DNA from: Prevotella sp.
GTDB taxonomy: Bacteria; Bacteroidota; Bacteroidia; Bacteroidales; Bacteroidaceae
DNA length: 42,063 nt
Reading direction: 5' to 3'
Assembly (NCBI GenBank): GCA_017556145.1
Contig: JAFZCU010000212.1
Span: 1 to 42,063, forward strand
Position 1 is the stretch's first letter, and each line of letters begins with the position of its first letter. The position numbers were made by a program, and so were the translations under genes. Shown piece by piece: positions 17,564-25,510 of the stretch. The notes under the pieces are model-generated. The model was not told where the DNA came from and made no database searches. It was given only the letters and a program-made list of their open reading frames with translations.

Positions 17564-19609
17564 TCAACAGTTAATAAACAACCAGCCATTCCACCCCAGC
17601 AGGAAAACTGCCAGCAAGGCTACGACGACTCTGAGCGGCAGATGCCATTTCGAGCTGGCAGACTTCAGGGCGTAGGCCATAGAGAGGGGGATGACAAACA
17701 ACCAGTGGGGGCCCATGATGTAGACTTCGTTGAGACCAAAGCCTAATCCCAAGTGCAGAGCCATGTCGAAGGCAAAACACGACAATATCAGCCACAGGAA
17801 TCGCTCTTTGCGCCCCATCCAGATGCCTATCAGGAATAAACCGACAATCAGTGCTTCAACCACGTAGTTGATGATATAGCGATATTCCACTACCACAGGA
17901 CGGCTTTTCAACGTATCGTCAAGCAGATAGTCCTGATGCAGTTGGATGGTCTCACCAAACAGATTATGAACCACTGCCTCCCAGCGGTCTGTCGACACAT
18001 CCGTCCACTTCATGAATCCCTCTTTGGCAATCGGTGTGCCTGCATGGGCATTCCAGGGATCCTTCATATTCTTCTCATGCACATCCCAGATATGCTTTCG
18101 GTACAGTTTGCGCCCACCTTGGATTATCAAGGCCGAATCCGTCTCTCCACTCTGTTCGGCATACAGTTTGATGAACTTCTCAAGGTCAGCCCGCTGTTGG
18201 GCTTTTTTCTGGACTTCTGCTGCCTTTTCCTGGGGCAATATATATTCCTGGTATTCCCATTTGCAGAACATCCACATCAGGGCTGCCGGCAGGACAACCC
18301 CCAACAACAGATATTTGGGACGGAAGAATCGCCACTTATTGGTGAACAGGGCTGCCAGATATACCTTCACACCATTGCTAAGAGTGACACCAGCTGTGAT
18401 TACAAACAAGAGGACTGTTTGCCAGATGCTGAGGCGTTGATCCTTGTTGATGGCTCTTCCGCAGATATATAAGGTGAGCAATAACAGCATCTGCGACATC
18501 ACGAAATGATCAGGCACAACGAGTCCTACCATCGTAAAGGCAAACCCAAAGAACATCGCATTCAGAATGATACCGTCGGTTTCTTTCAGGCCTATCACCT
18601 CTACCAGAATACGACGCATAAAGATATAGGAATAGAAACCACAGAACACCAATAGCAAGCCTACGAGGTATTGCACCAGATTCAAACCCGTCAGTTCTAT
18701 AAGACACGTGTTCAACAGGTATGGAATCCACATCATAAAGGCGAGCAACGGATGGCGATAGACGTTGTAACCCTGATACCAATTGGTAACAGTAGAATAG
18801 GTGATGGGATCGTAGCCGGATATCTTGAACTGAAGGATAAACTCCTTATAGTCATCAGGCATGATACCCACAAACTGGGGGTATTTGCTGATTAACACCA
18901 GATTCAGCAGCACTATCAGTATGAGTACGATGATTGCCTGTATCTTTTCAGAGGGTTTTATCCTAAACAGATTCGGTTGCCTGAACGGCTTATAATACGA
19001 CTGATCCGCAAAGCCAAGGAGCTCTTTATCGCCTCGGCTGTCGCCATAGGCGGTAAGATGATAATCCTGACGATGGGGGAAGAGCGCTTGTATGCGATTC
19101 ACTTTCTCCTCGCCATAGCAGTTCTTCGTGAGGAAACGGCCAGTCAGAAGGCCCTCCTCCACCTCGATCTGCGTTCCAATAACCCGTAAGCTCCTGTCTC
19201 CTGTCTCCTGACTCCTGTCTCCTGACTCCTGTCTCCTGACTCCTTCAAAAAATAGCTGTACCCAGTTGTCGATGGAGGCGCTGACAATAAGCACCTCGGC
19301 TCCATCGGCTTGGGCTTGCCTTAGCGTCTTTATGCCCTGCGGACGGAGCAGATGCTGATTGTCTTTTGCAAACCGCTGACAGAGGTCATCAAAAGCCTCC
19401 AATGTCATACCCCTGAAAAAATAGGAAAACACCTTCTGCTTTGCCTGATAGTTGGGATAGAGACGCAGTTTCATCAGCACCAGCAACGGGGCATATCGCA
19501 CGAATCCCTTAACAAAGGCCCAGAACCCACAGGCATAGCGGATAAACGCTATGAAAGAGTCCCTGGTGGTCAGTGTTCCGTCGAAATCAAAGGCAACGAT
19601 CTTTCTCAT
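17564..19609 (-). CDS. Fusion of a HAD-IB phosphatase domain and a GT-C-like multi-spanning membrane domain
   Basis: 681 residues. Residues 1-210 are a HAD-IB hydrolase: motif I DFDGTLT (Asp8, Asp10), motif II serine (VLIVSAS, Ser110), motif III/IV Lys169 and GDSRGD (Asp190, Asp194). Residues about 222-681 hold 9-11 membrane helices with an early acidic loop (MPDDYKEF) and NVYRHPLLAFMMW, a layout like GT-C glycosyltransferases using polyprenyl-linked sugars (resembling DUF6080 proteins). Inference: the phosphatase and transferase act on linked steps of lipid-linked glycan metabolism. An AGGAGWC heptamer array encodes residues 125-140 (RRQESGDRSQETGDRS) in the HAD domain after motif II. The start overlaps the acyltransferase stop by 4 bases. 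Confidence 0.75.
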   Translation of the reverse strand: MRKIVAFDFDGTLTTRDSFIAFIRYACGFWAFVKGFVRYAPLLVLMKLRLYPNYQAKQKVFSYFFRGMTLEAFDDLCQRFAKDNQHLLRPQGIKTLRQAQADGAEVLIVSASIDNWVQLFFEGVRRQESGDRSQETGDRSLRVIGTQIEVEEGLLTGRFLTKNCYGEEKVNRIQALFPHRQDYHLTAYGDSRGDKELLGFADQSYYKPFRQPNLFRIKPSEKIQAIIVLILIVLLNLVLISKYPQFVGIMPDDYKEFILQFKISGYDPITYSTVTNWYQGYNVYRHPLLAFMMWIPYLLNTCLIELTGLNLVQYLVGLLLVFCGFYSYIFMRRILVEVIGLKETDGIILNAMFFGFAFTMVGLVVPDHFVMSQMLLLLTLYICGRAINKDQRLSIWQTVLLFVITAGVTLSNGVKVYLAALFTNKWRFFRPKYLLLGVVLPAALMWMFCKWEYQEYILPQEKAAEVQKKAQQRADLEKFIKLYAEQSGETDSALIIQGGRKLYRKHIWDVHEKNMKDPWNAHAGTPIAKEGFMKWTDVSTDRWEAVVHNLFGETIQLHQDYLLDDTLKSRPVVVEYRYIINYVVEALIVGLFLIGIWMGRKERFLWLILSCFAFDMALHLGLGFGLNEVYIMGPHWLFVIPLSMAYALKSASSKWHLPLRVVVALLAVFLLGWNGWLFINC
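19191..19244 (-). repeat. AGGAGWC heptamer array inside the HAD/GT-C fusion gene
   Basis: Seven complete 7-base units plus a partial one, alternating AGGAGAC and AGGAGTC on the sense strand. It is in frame and codes for charged, polar residues. A change of one or two units would shift the frame and truncate the protein before motif III and the membrane domain. Confidence 0.9.
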
Positions 19610-20682
19610 AGCTTCGGACTTGGTATTTTATGGATTAACTTCATGAACAGCCACGAGAGGAAGACGGTGGCCACCACATAGAGCAGCAGACCTGCATACT
19701 GGTCTTGTTGATAATACGGTCGCACAAAGACTTTACGCACGATGGGATGAACCACGAAGATGGCGGCAGAGATACCACCCAGCCAAACGATATAGGGGGA
19801 TAGCTTTTGAGGCGTCAGCTTCACCAGTGCAATGGTACCCCAGATAATCAGGGCTGGAACGAACAGCCAACAGACAAAATCGGTACTGGCGTAGAAAATG
19901 CCAGCCACCGCCACAAGCAGACTCAATAGCCATATGAATAGCTGGTGCTTACCCGTAGGCACCTTCCAGTCTTTTGCGACACCTTGTTCGTAGCGTGCCT
20001 GCAGCAGACCTATGCCAAAGGGCAGCATGCCACCTACGAAATTATAGCGCAGCCGCTCCAGCGCCACCATATCGTTTTCAACACAGACTTGCCAAGCTCC
20101 GAACACCACAATACAAATGGCAACCACACCCCAATGCCGCCAGCGGTAGAACACCAGACGGTATAAGATGTACATCTGAAGGGTGATGCTGAAATACCAA
20201 TAGGGCCCAGGCCACACCACCTTCGAGGGATTTTCGAAGAAGTTGGCGAACATACCCAGCATAGCCACCACTTCTGTCCACAGATACCTGTGCATATTGG
20301 GTGTGATAGCGTCGAGCAAGATAAAGGCTACAAATCCCACGATGAAGATACGGAACAGTTTCAGGTAACTATAGCGTATGAATCGCCAGATACCCACCTC
20401 AGGGAGGTCTCCCTGTTCGTACTTCTTCACCAGTCCGTAGCCGCTGAGAAAGAGGAAGACGGGTACACCATAGTGTCCGAAGAAAGAAAGCAGGTGCATC
20501 GGCAGCAGTTCATCGGGATGTTGCACTACCTGCCACAACTGGTCCCATTTCTCATATTGCCAGGTGTACTCATTTTCCCTGACAATGCCCTTCAGCCAAT
20601 GGGTATAGTTGTGCAGCATGATGGCGAGGATGGCTATTCCCCTCATCGCCGTACATTCCTTCCGTGTCAGCAGTTCCTTCAT
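19606..20682 (-). CDS. Acyltransferase family 3 membrane protein
   Basis: 358 residues, about 10 membrane helices. The N-terminus RKECTAMRGIAILAIMLHNYTHW has the AT3 arginine and the conserved histidine of the second motif region; FFGHYGVPVFLFLSGYGL is the next family signature. AT3 proteins O-acylate (mostly O-acetylate) surface polysaccharides, lipid A or peptidoglycan. It sits between the phosphoethanolamine transferase and the HAD/GT-C gene, overlapping both by 4 bases, so they are translationally coupled. Target glycan unknown. Confidence 0.88.
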   Translation of the reverse strand: MKELLTRKECTAMRGIAILAIMLHNYTHWLKGIVRENEYTWQYEKWDQLWQVVQHPDELLPMHLLSFFGHYGVPVFLFLSGYGLVKKYEQGDLPEVGIWRFIRYSYLKLFRIFIVGFVAFILLDAITPNMHRYLWTEVVAMLGMFANFFENPSKVVWPGPYWYFSITLQMYILYRLVFYRWRHWGVVAICIVVFGAWQVCVENDMVALERLRYNFVGGMLPFGIGLLQARYEQGVAKDWKVPTGKHQLFIWLLSLLVAVAGIFYASTDFVCWLFVPALIIWGTIALVKLTPQKLSPYIVWLGGISAAIFVVHPIVRKVFVRPYYQQDQYAGLLLYVVATVFLSWLFMKLIHKIPSPKL

Positions 20683-22529
20683 TTCTTCAGCGAATTATAA
20701 TCTGTTTCCCCCTTCAATATTCGAGGCCGTTTCACATCGTATGCAGGACTGATGACATTCAGTTCCTCACGGTAAAGCGGGGTGGAGATGCCTCCGAGAT
20801 AGAGCAGGAAGTGAGGCAGGACATCCGTCATCATAGGACGGTCCTTTGCAGTTTGAATCGCCTGCCAGCCATAGGGATGGTTCTCACGATATTTTGGCGA
20901 ACCCCAGATCCAGAAAGGAATCTCCATCTCATTGCGCGCCAGCCGATAGTCAATCTTGGCAGCGTGCAGGCGACCATAGATATAGGGTTTGTCATCAAAG
21001 ATCTCTTCGCCATGATCAGGCATATAGATGACCACGGCATCCTCTTCAATAAAGCGCCGGGTGATGGCATATACGATGGAATCGTTGTACCGCAGCGAAT
21101 TGTCGTATTCCGACAGCAACTGCAATTGTCTGGCCGTCAGTTCCGGACGCTGATACATGTCAGGCGTAAAGTATGTCTGCGTCTTCTGCGGATAGCGTGA
21201 CTGATAGTCCACGTGCGACCCCATGAGATGCAGAATCACCAACTCTCCTTCTCTCCTTACTCCTTCTCTCCTTACTCCTTCACTCCTGTTTTTCAGCGCA
21301 TCATACTCCTTCAGCACGCCGTCATCGAAACGATGCAGACGGGTGTTGCGGGTATCAAACTGCGATTGGCTCAATCTCGGGATATTCAGGAAGAACCCGC
21401 CACTGAAATCATAGAACTTCTCCTTGGCCTTCGACTGAAACTGGTTGGTGATAAACGTCACGTGGTAACCGGCCTTGCGGAACACCTCAGGAAAGAGGGG
21501 CTGGTCGCACCATTCGCCTTCATCGCCGACGGCATACAGCGACATCACATCCTTGAAGACGAAACTCGTCAGATTCCAAGGTGCCACCACATCTGTAAAG
21601 GCCACCAGGCTACCTTCGGCAGCCAGTTCCATCTCACGTGGTGTCGTCGCCCTCTGATAGCCATACAGCTGGGAATGGTACTTGTTATAGCTTTCTCCAA
21701 TAATCAGAACGATGTTGGGCACTCGGTACGAGCAGCTGTCCACCACCACCTTATCGTGTGCCGCCATCAGTTGGTCTATCTGGTGCGAAGCCAAATGATT
21801 GGCATAGATGCCGAAAGCCATCCGATAGATGGGGATATATAGATTGGCACAATCCTTCCGGGTCAGTTCGTGTTCCACCTGTCCGATGGTATCGTTGGCA
21901 AACAGGCGCTGCATCGCCACTTTATTATCCCAGCATTGATTGTAGGAATCAATCAGCAGCCACGCCACCACACCCCCCAGAAGGGCCTTGCCAACATCAA
22001 GCACCAGCGGATTGACCTTTGGCATAATCATCCGCATGCGTAGCTTGGCCAGTACGTTACGCAGGATAGTCCACAGAATATGAACCAACATCAGCAGCAG
22101 AATCCAGCCTACGTGTGTGTGGATAATGTCCCAGTTCAGATAGGAGGCCAGAAATTCTTGTGATTCCCGCTGGTTGGTCTCACCCATCAGCATCAGCATC
22201 GTTGGCGTCAGTGTCGATTCGAACTTCACGTAGCAGAACATATCCACCAAAGCAACGCCATACAGTACGATATAGAGCAGAACCCTGACCCAATAGCGCA
22301 CTTTCTGAGGAATCAGAGTCAGAACGACACAAACAGCATAGATGTCAAGGAATAGTTCTGGGGCCGACAGCTCATAGGGTTTGGCGCCTTTCAGGTGTAG
22401 GGTAATCTCCAGTTGTGTACAGATCCATCCCAGCGCGAACATAAACACGAAGAATGCGCCGTTCTTCTGAATAGGCGTAAAGAGATACCCTATCCACTTC
22501 AAGGGATTGATATGTTTCTTACCTCTCAC
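20679..22529 (-). CDS. Phosphoethanolamine transferase (EptA/CptA-like, sulfatase fold)
   Basis: 616 residues. Four or five N-terminal membrane helices (to about 205), then a periplasmic alkaline-phosphatase-like domain. Nucleophile region NIVLIIGESYNKYHSQLYGYQRATTP has Ser280 where E. coli EptA has threonine; HLMGSHVDY (His439) and PDHGEEIFD provide zinc and substrate ligands. It should move phosphoethanolamine from phosphatidylethanolamine to lipid A core or another glycan. The GTG start at 22529 overlaps the nadD stop (GTGA) and lies inside a GAGGTRA repeat. Residues about 416-429 (SEGVRREGVRREGE) come from an in-frame purine-rich repeat just before the conserved HLMGSH segment. Donor and acceptor not proven. 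Confidence 0.85.
   Translation of the reverse strand: MRGKKHINPLKWIGYLFTPIQKNGAFFVFMFALGWICTQLEITLHLKGAKPYELSAPELFLDIYAVCVVLTLIPQKVRYWVRVLLYIVLYGVALVDMFCYVKFESTLTPTMLMLMGETNQRESQEFLASYLNWDIIHTHVGWILLLMLVHILWTILRNVLAKLRMRMIMPKVNPLVLDVGKALLGGVVAWLLIDSYNQCWDNKVAMQRLFANDTIGQVEHELTRKDCANLYIPIYRMAFGIYANHLASHQIDQLMAAHDKVVVDSCSYRVPNIVLIIGESYNKYHSQLYGYQRATTPREMELAAEGSLVAFTDVVAPWNLTSFVFKDVMSLYAVGDEGEWCDQPLFPEVFRKAGYHVTFITNQFQSKAKEKFYDFSGGFFLNIPRLSQSQFDTRNTRLHRFDDGVLKEYDALKNRSEGVRREGVRREGELVILHLMGSHVDYQSRYPQKTQTYFTPDMYQRPELTARQLQLLSEYDNSLRYNDSIVYAITRRFIEEDAVVIYMPDHGEEIFDDKPYIYGRLHAAKIDYRLARNEMEIPFWIWGSPKYRENHPYGWQAIQTAKDRPMMTDVLPHFLLYLGGISTPLYREELNVISPAYDVKRPRILKGETDYNSLKK
21243..21288 (-). repeat. GGAGTAA/GGAGAGAA tandem array inside the phosphoethanolamine transferase gene
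   Basis: About three alternating 7- and 8-base units (15-base period, five codons) on the sense strand, encoding SEGVRREGVRREG. The same words fill intercistronic gaps before gmk and argH and occur in mntP. Confidence 0.88.
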
Positions 22530-22546
22530 CTCTTACCTCTCACCTC
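22519..22546 (-). repeat. Four GAGGTRA heptamers across the nadD/phosphoethanolamine transferase junction
   Basis: Exactly four 7-base units (GAGGTGA and GAGGTAA alternating on the minus strand). The array encodes the last residues of NadD (LEVRGKR), the overlapping stop/start GTGA, and the first residues of the next protein (MRGK). It also gives a purine-rich, ribosome-site-like stretch before the GTG. Confidence 0.88.
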
Positions 22547-23077
22547 TAAATACAGCCTTTTCTCTTTGATAAAGTCTGCCACAACTCCAGGCACCAGCCT
22601 GCGGATGCCCTTGCCCGCCTTGATACGCTCCCGAATCTCCGTGCTGCTGATATCAATAAAACCAGGCTCGCCAGGCGTCCTGTCGTAGACGAAGATCTGA
22701 TAGTTGGCAGCAATATCCTCATGGTGGTACCAACGGTCGAAGAGCGCCCAGTTATCACCACCCATCAGCAGCACGAACTCACGGTCAGGGTAATCTTTTG
22801 AGAGATGTTGCAGCGTATTCCAGGTATAAGAAGGTTTCGGCAGATGCATCTCGTAGTCGGAGGCCACGATGCCCTCCACGCCTTCGAGGGCCATACGCGC
22901 CATCTCCATACGGAGGTTGTCATCGAGCAGATCAGCCGACTGCTTCAGGGGATTCTGGGGCGACACCATCAGCCATACCTCATCGAGCCCAGCCCGCTTC
23001 CGCAGTTGCTGTGCCAGAGAGATATGTCCCTTGTGTATGGGATTAAACGACCCCCCGAATATCCCCGTCCGAATCAT
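22526..23077 (-). CDS. nadD: Nicotinate-nucleotide adenylyltransferase
   Basis: 183 residues. Nucleotidyltransferase signature GSFNPIHKGH (near residues 10-19) and ISSTEIRERIKAG near the end are family hallmarks. It converts nicotinate mononucleotide and ATP to deamido-NAD in the cytosol. The start overlaps the gmk stop by 4 bases; the stop overlaps the next start. Its C-terminal LEVRGKR is encoded by the junction repeat and is unlikely to be essential. Confidence 0.94.
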   Translation of the reverse strand: MIRTGIFGGSFNPIHKGHISLAQQLRKRAGLDEVWLMVSPQNPLKQSADLLDDNLRMEMARMALEGVEGIVASDYEMHLPKPSYTWNTLQHLSKDYPDREFVLLMGGDNWALFDRWYHHEDIAANYQIFVYDRTPGEPGFIDISSTEIRERIKAGKGIRRLVPGVVADFIKEKRLYLEVRGKR

Positions 23078-23643
23078 AAAAAACTTTTCAACAGTTCCAA
23101 GGCATCCTGCTCTGCCTGAGCGAGATCATCGTTGACCACAATCTTGTCAAACTTGTCTGCGAAAGTCAGTTCAAACTCAGCCCTTGCGATGCGCTGGTCT
23201 ATCACCTCCGGGGCATCCGTACCGCGACCCTCCAGACGCTTGCGTAGTTCGGCAATCGAAGGGGGTTGGATAAACACGCTCATCGCTTCGTCGCCATAAT
23301 ACTTCTTGATGTTCACACCACCCTTCACGTCAACGTCGAACACCACATTCTGTCCGGCCTCCAACTGACGTTCCACCTGAGCCTTCAGCGTACCATAGAA
23401 GCGACCTTCATACACCTCTTCATACTCTAAGAACTCATCGTTCTCTATCCTTTGGCGAAACTCCTCTGGTGTCAGGAAGAAATACTCCACACCATTCTGC
23501 TCCGTACCCCTTGGCGGCCTCGACGTGCAGGATATCGAAAATGCCAGGTTCAACTCCGGATGCTCCTTCATCAGCCATCCGATAATCGTCGACTTTCCCG
23601 TTCCACTCGGCGCACTGATAATAATCAACTTCCCTCTACTCAT
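23074..23643 (-). CDS. gmk: Guanylate kinase
   Basis: 189 residues, full length. P-loop SAPSGTGKST (10-19), GMP-binding CTSRPPRGTEQNGVEYFF, and DVDVKGGVNIKK are all present. It phosphorylates GMP/dGMP with ATP in the cytosol. The ATG is preceded by one base-for-base repeat array ending GGAG directly at the start codon, so the array serves as the ribosome-binding region. Second gene of the yicC operon, the common yicC-gmk pairing in bacteria. Confidence 0.96.
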   Translation of the reverse strand: MSRGKLIIISAPSGTGKSTIIGWLMKEHPELNLAFSISCTSRPPRGTEQNGVEYFFLTPEEFRQRIENDEFLEYEEVYEGRFYGTLKAQVERQLEAGQNVVFDVDVKGGVNIKKYYGDEAMSVFIQPPSIAELRKRLEGRGTDAPEVIDQRIARAEFELTFADKFDKIVVNDDLAQAEQDALELLKSFL

Positions 23644-23679
23644 CTCCTTACTCCTTCTCTCCTTACTCCTTCTCTCCTT
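23644..23679 (-). repeat. GGAGTAA/GGAGAGAA array filling the yicC-gmk junction
   Basis: The whole gap between the yicC stop and the gmk ATG consists of alternating GGAGAGAA and GGAGTAA words on the sense strand, ending GGAG next to the ATG. It offers five overlapping AAGGAG-like ribosome sites in 36 bases. Confidence 0.9.
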
Positions 23680-24554
23680 TACAACGCATTCAGCACCTGT
23701 TCCTTGATCTGTTCCAGTTCGTCCTTCATCTTCACCACGATGTTCTGCATCTCGGCCTGATTACTCTTCGAGCCCGTCGTATTGATCTCACGTCCCATCT
23801 CCTGGGCGATGAATCCCAGTTTCTTACCCTGTCCCGCAGGCTCTGCCATCGTCTCGCGGAAATACTTCAGATGGTTGGCCAGGCGTTGTTTCTCCTCACT
23901 GATGTCGAGCTTCTCGATATAGTAGATCAGCTCCTGTTCCAGGCGATTCTTGTCATATTCCACGTCCGGAATCTGCTTCAGCCCGCCCTCGATCCTGGCC
24001 TTGATCTTCTCCACGCGTCCCTTTTCGTAGGGCTCGATGTCTGCCAGCAGCTGGGCGATGTTATCAATCTTCTCCGTGAATTTCTTCTCAAGGGCAGCAC
24101 CCTCCTGTTTGCGGAAGTCCACCAGACTCTTCAGCGCGTCTGCCACAGCGCCTTTTACGATGGCCCACTCCGTCTCTTCGAGTGTCTCCACGTCTGTCTT
24201 CGTCAGCACATCCGGCATACGGGTCAGCGTAAACATCCAGTCTTCCGGTTCAGGAATGCCCACCTTCTGGGCCACGTCCTTCAGCTGGTGGTAATAGTTC
24301 TCCACAAGCGCCGCGTTCACGGGTGTCGCATCCACCATGCTCTCCTTCTCTATCCACACGCTCATATCCACTTTCCCGCGGATCAGGGCCTCTGCCACCA
24401 TTGCCCTGCACTCCATCTCCTTTTCACGATAAAGGGGGGCGATGCGTGTCTGTAAGTCGAGCTGCTTCGAGTTCAGCGACTTGATTTCCACATGAATTTT
24501 CTTGTCCTTGTAAGCCACGACAACATTGCCGTAACCTGTCATTGATTGTATCAT
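23679..24554 (-). CDS. yicC: YicC/YloC-family endoribonuclease-like protein
   Basis: 291 residues. The family start MTGYGNVVVAYKDKKIHVEIKSLNSKQLDL, the middle KKFTEKIDNIAQLL and the C-terminal EMGREINTTGSKSNQAEMQNIVVKMKDELE are the characteristic conserved blocks (YicC_N and DUF1732). E. coli YicC has been linked to RNA degradation. The protein is cytosolic. It heads an operon with gmk and nadD and envelope genes. An internal ATG at 24542 (MTGYGN) is an equally good start by conservation. Confidence 0.92.
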   Translation of the reverse strand: MIQSMTGYGNVVVAYKDKKIHVEIKSLNSKQLDLQTRIAPLYREKEMECRAMVAEALIRGKVDMSVWIEKESMVDATPVNAALVENYYHQLKDVAQKVGIPEPEDWMFTLTRMPDVLTKTDVETLEETEWAIVKGAVADALKSLVDFRKQEGAALEKKFTEKIDNIAQLLADIEPYEKGRVEKIKARIEGGLKQIPDVEYDKNRLEQELIYYIEKLDISEEKQRLANHLKYFRETMAEPAGQGKKLGFIAQEMGREINTTGSKSNQAEMQNIVVKMKDELEQIKEQVLNAL

Positions 24555-24583
24555 ATCTTGCGTACCTATTTATATTTTGGGGA

Positions 24584-24591
24584 CAAAGGTA
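24584..24591 (-). promoter_or_regulatory. -7 box of the yicC operon promoter
   Basis: TACCTTTG on the minus strand, about 30 bases before the yicC start; TTCG at 24614-24611 sits at the -33 distance (19-base spacer). It would drive yicC through GT2. Confidence 0.6.
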
Positions 24592-24727
24592 GTATAAAAT
24601 TTCGATTAAGCGAAGAGAATTCAAATATATTTGCATTCTTGAGCGTGAGAAATTTATCTAATTCAAGCGAAAAACCAAATAAAACATAAAAAAAGCGACA
24701 GAATCTGTAAGTAAAAAGGTAAAGCAA

Positions 24728-24755
24728 AAAAATATTGTAACCTACTAAAGGTTAC
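24728..24755 (-). terminator. Candidate intrinsic terminator for the upstream minus-strand genes
   Basis: On the minus strand GTAACCT, a 5-base loop and AGGTTAC (24755-24737) are followed by AATATTTTTTT. The stem is short (7 bp), 210 bases beyond the stop at 24966, so the assignment is tentative. Confidence 0.45.
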
Positions 24756-24815
24756 TTTCATACCTGCAAAAAGGTAGAAAGCGCCTAACAAAAAGGATGG
24801 AATGTACGGAGTATA

Positions 24816-24899
24816 GTTAAAATTCTGTCGGTGTTTGTTAAAACTGCGACAGTGTTTATTTAAATCACGACGGTATTTGATAAAATCATGTCAGGATTT
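24816..24899. repeat. Four tandem 21-bp degenerate repeats
   Basis: Units at 24816-24836, 24837-24857, 24858-24878 and 24879-24899 start with (G/A)TTAAAA-like bases and end in TTT. T3, A5-A7, G12, C14, G16 and T19-T21 are identical in all four; the core is YGWCRG. The period equals two helical turns, so each unit faces the same side. It may be a cooperative binding array. Confidence 0.75.
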
Positions 24900-24965
24900 T
24901 ATATTTTCCGGAGGCTAGATTATTATTGTAATAGGGATTCTATTGTTATAACGAGAATTAAGAGC

Positions 24966-25508
24966 CTATTCCCAAACCTTCCATTTGTCGATTTCCTGAA
25001 GGAGGCGAGTGACGGCTTGTTCGCAATCTTCAGGATAGGTCAATGACTGCACAAACCAGAGTTTGCGGTGCTGTACGAATTTGGCGTGGTATCGACGACC
25101 TGCAATCTGTCCGCTATCCGTGTGAAGCGAGCCAGAAAGAATAAAGTAACCATCGCCTTTGATTTGCTCTGTGGCATGAAGGTCGGAGGCATATTTCTGC
25201 ATGGCCTTTTCAACGGAGAGTGAGTCAGGATTAGGCTCCACAAAAGCATTCTGCACGATCTCAGTACTATCCAGCCAGAAACTGAAGCGACAACAACCTT
25301 TATCCATCAACGAGTCATCTGTCTGCTCGAAGAACTTCGGATACCGGATAGTATAGTCATAGTCGTCGTCACAGTATTCATTCATCTGCGTGAGCCTCAT
25401 TGCCCGCTCCAGTTTCTCAGGCAGAGGCTTGTCGTCTTGACGATAGACAGACAGAATGGCCATCACTATGATAAAGCCTAAAACCAAAGGTAATAAGAAT
25501 TTTCTCAT
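24966..25508 (-). CDS. Small membrane-anchored protein of unknown function
   Basis: 180 residues. One N-terminal hydrophobic segment (about 5-22, LPLVLGFIIVMAILSV) without a lipobox, then a soluble domain probably facing the periplasm, with many acidic and aromatic residues (YCDDDYDYTIRYPKFFEQ) and a C-C pair at GCCRFSFW. I do not recognise the family; the shape (anchor plus a small alpha/beta domain with FILSGSLHTDSG and YHAKFVQHRKLWFVQSLTYP) is like small proteins that bind a larger envelope partner. The ATG lies 2 bases after the receptor stop, so the two genes are cotranscribed and probably function together. Confidence 0.7.
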   Translation of the reverse strand: MRKFLLPLVLGFIIVMAILSVYRQDDKPLPEKLERAMRLTQMNEYCDDDYDYTIRYPKFFEQTDDSLMDKGCCRFSFWLDSTEIVQNAFVEPNPDSLSVEKAMQKYASDLHATEQIKGDGYFILSGSLHTDSGQIAGRRYHAKFVQHRKLWFVQSLTYPEDCEQAVTRLLQEIDKWKVWE

Positions 25509-25510
25509 GT

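Larger units (their letters stand above)
24555..24965. other. 411-base intergenic region with repeats and a terminator candidate
   Basis: AT-rich, no reading frame of note on either strand. Besides the yicC -7 box it holds a stem-loop (24737-24755) and four 21-bp tandem repeats (24816-24899), both listed separately. The remaining bases (24592-24736, 24900-24965) show nothing I can name. A small RNA is possible but unsupported. Confidence 0.6.

Noticed and set aside
24816-24899. Degenerate CRISPR or plasmid-type iterons as an origin
   Set aside because: No spacers, no cas or rep genes, and only four units in a chromosomal housekeeping setting.
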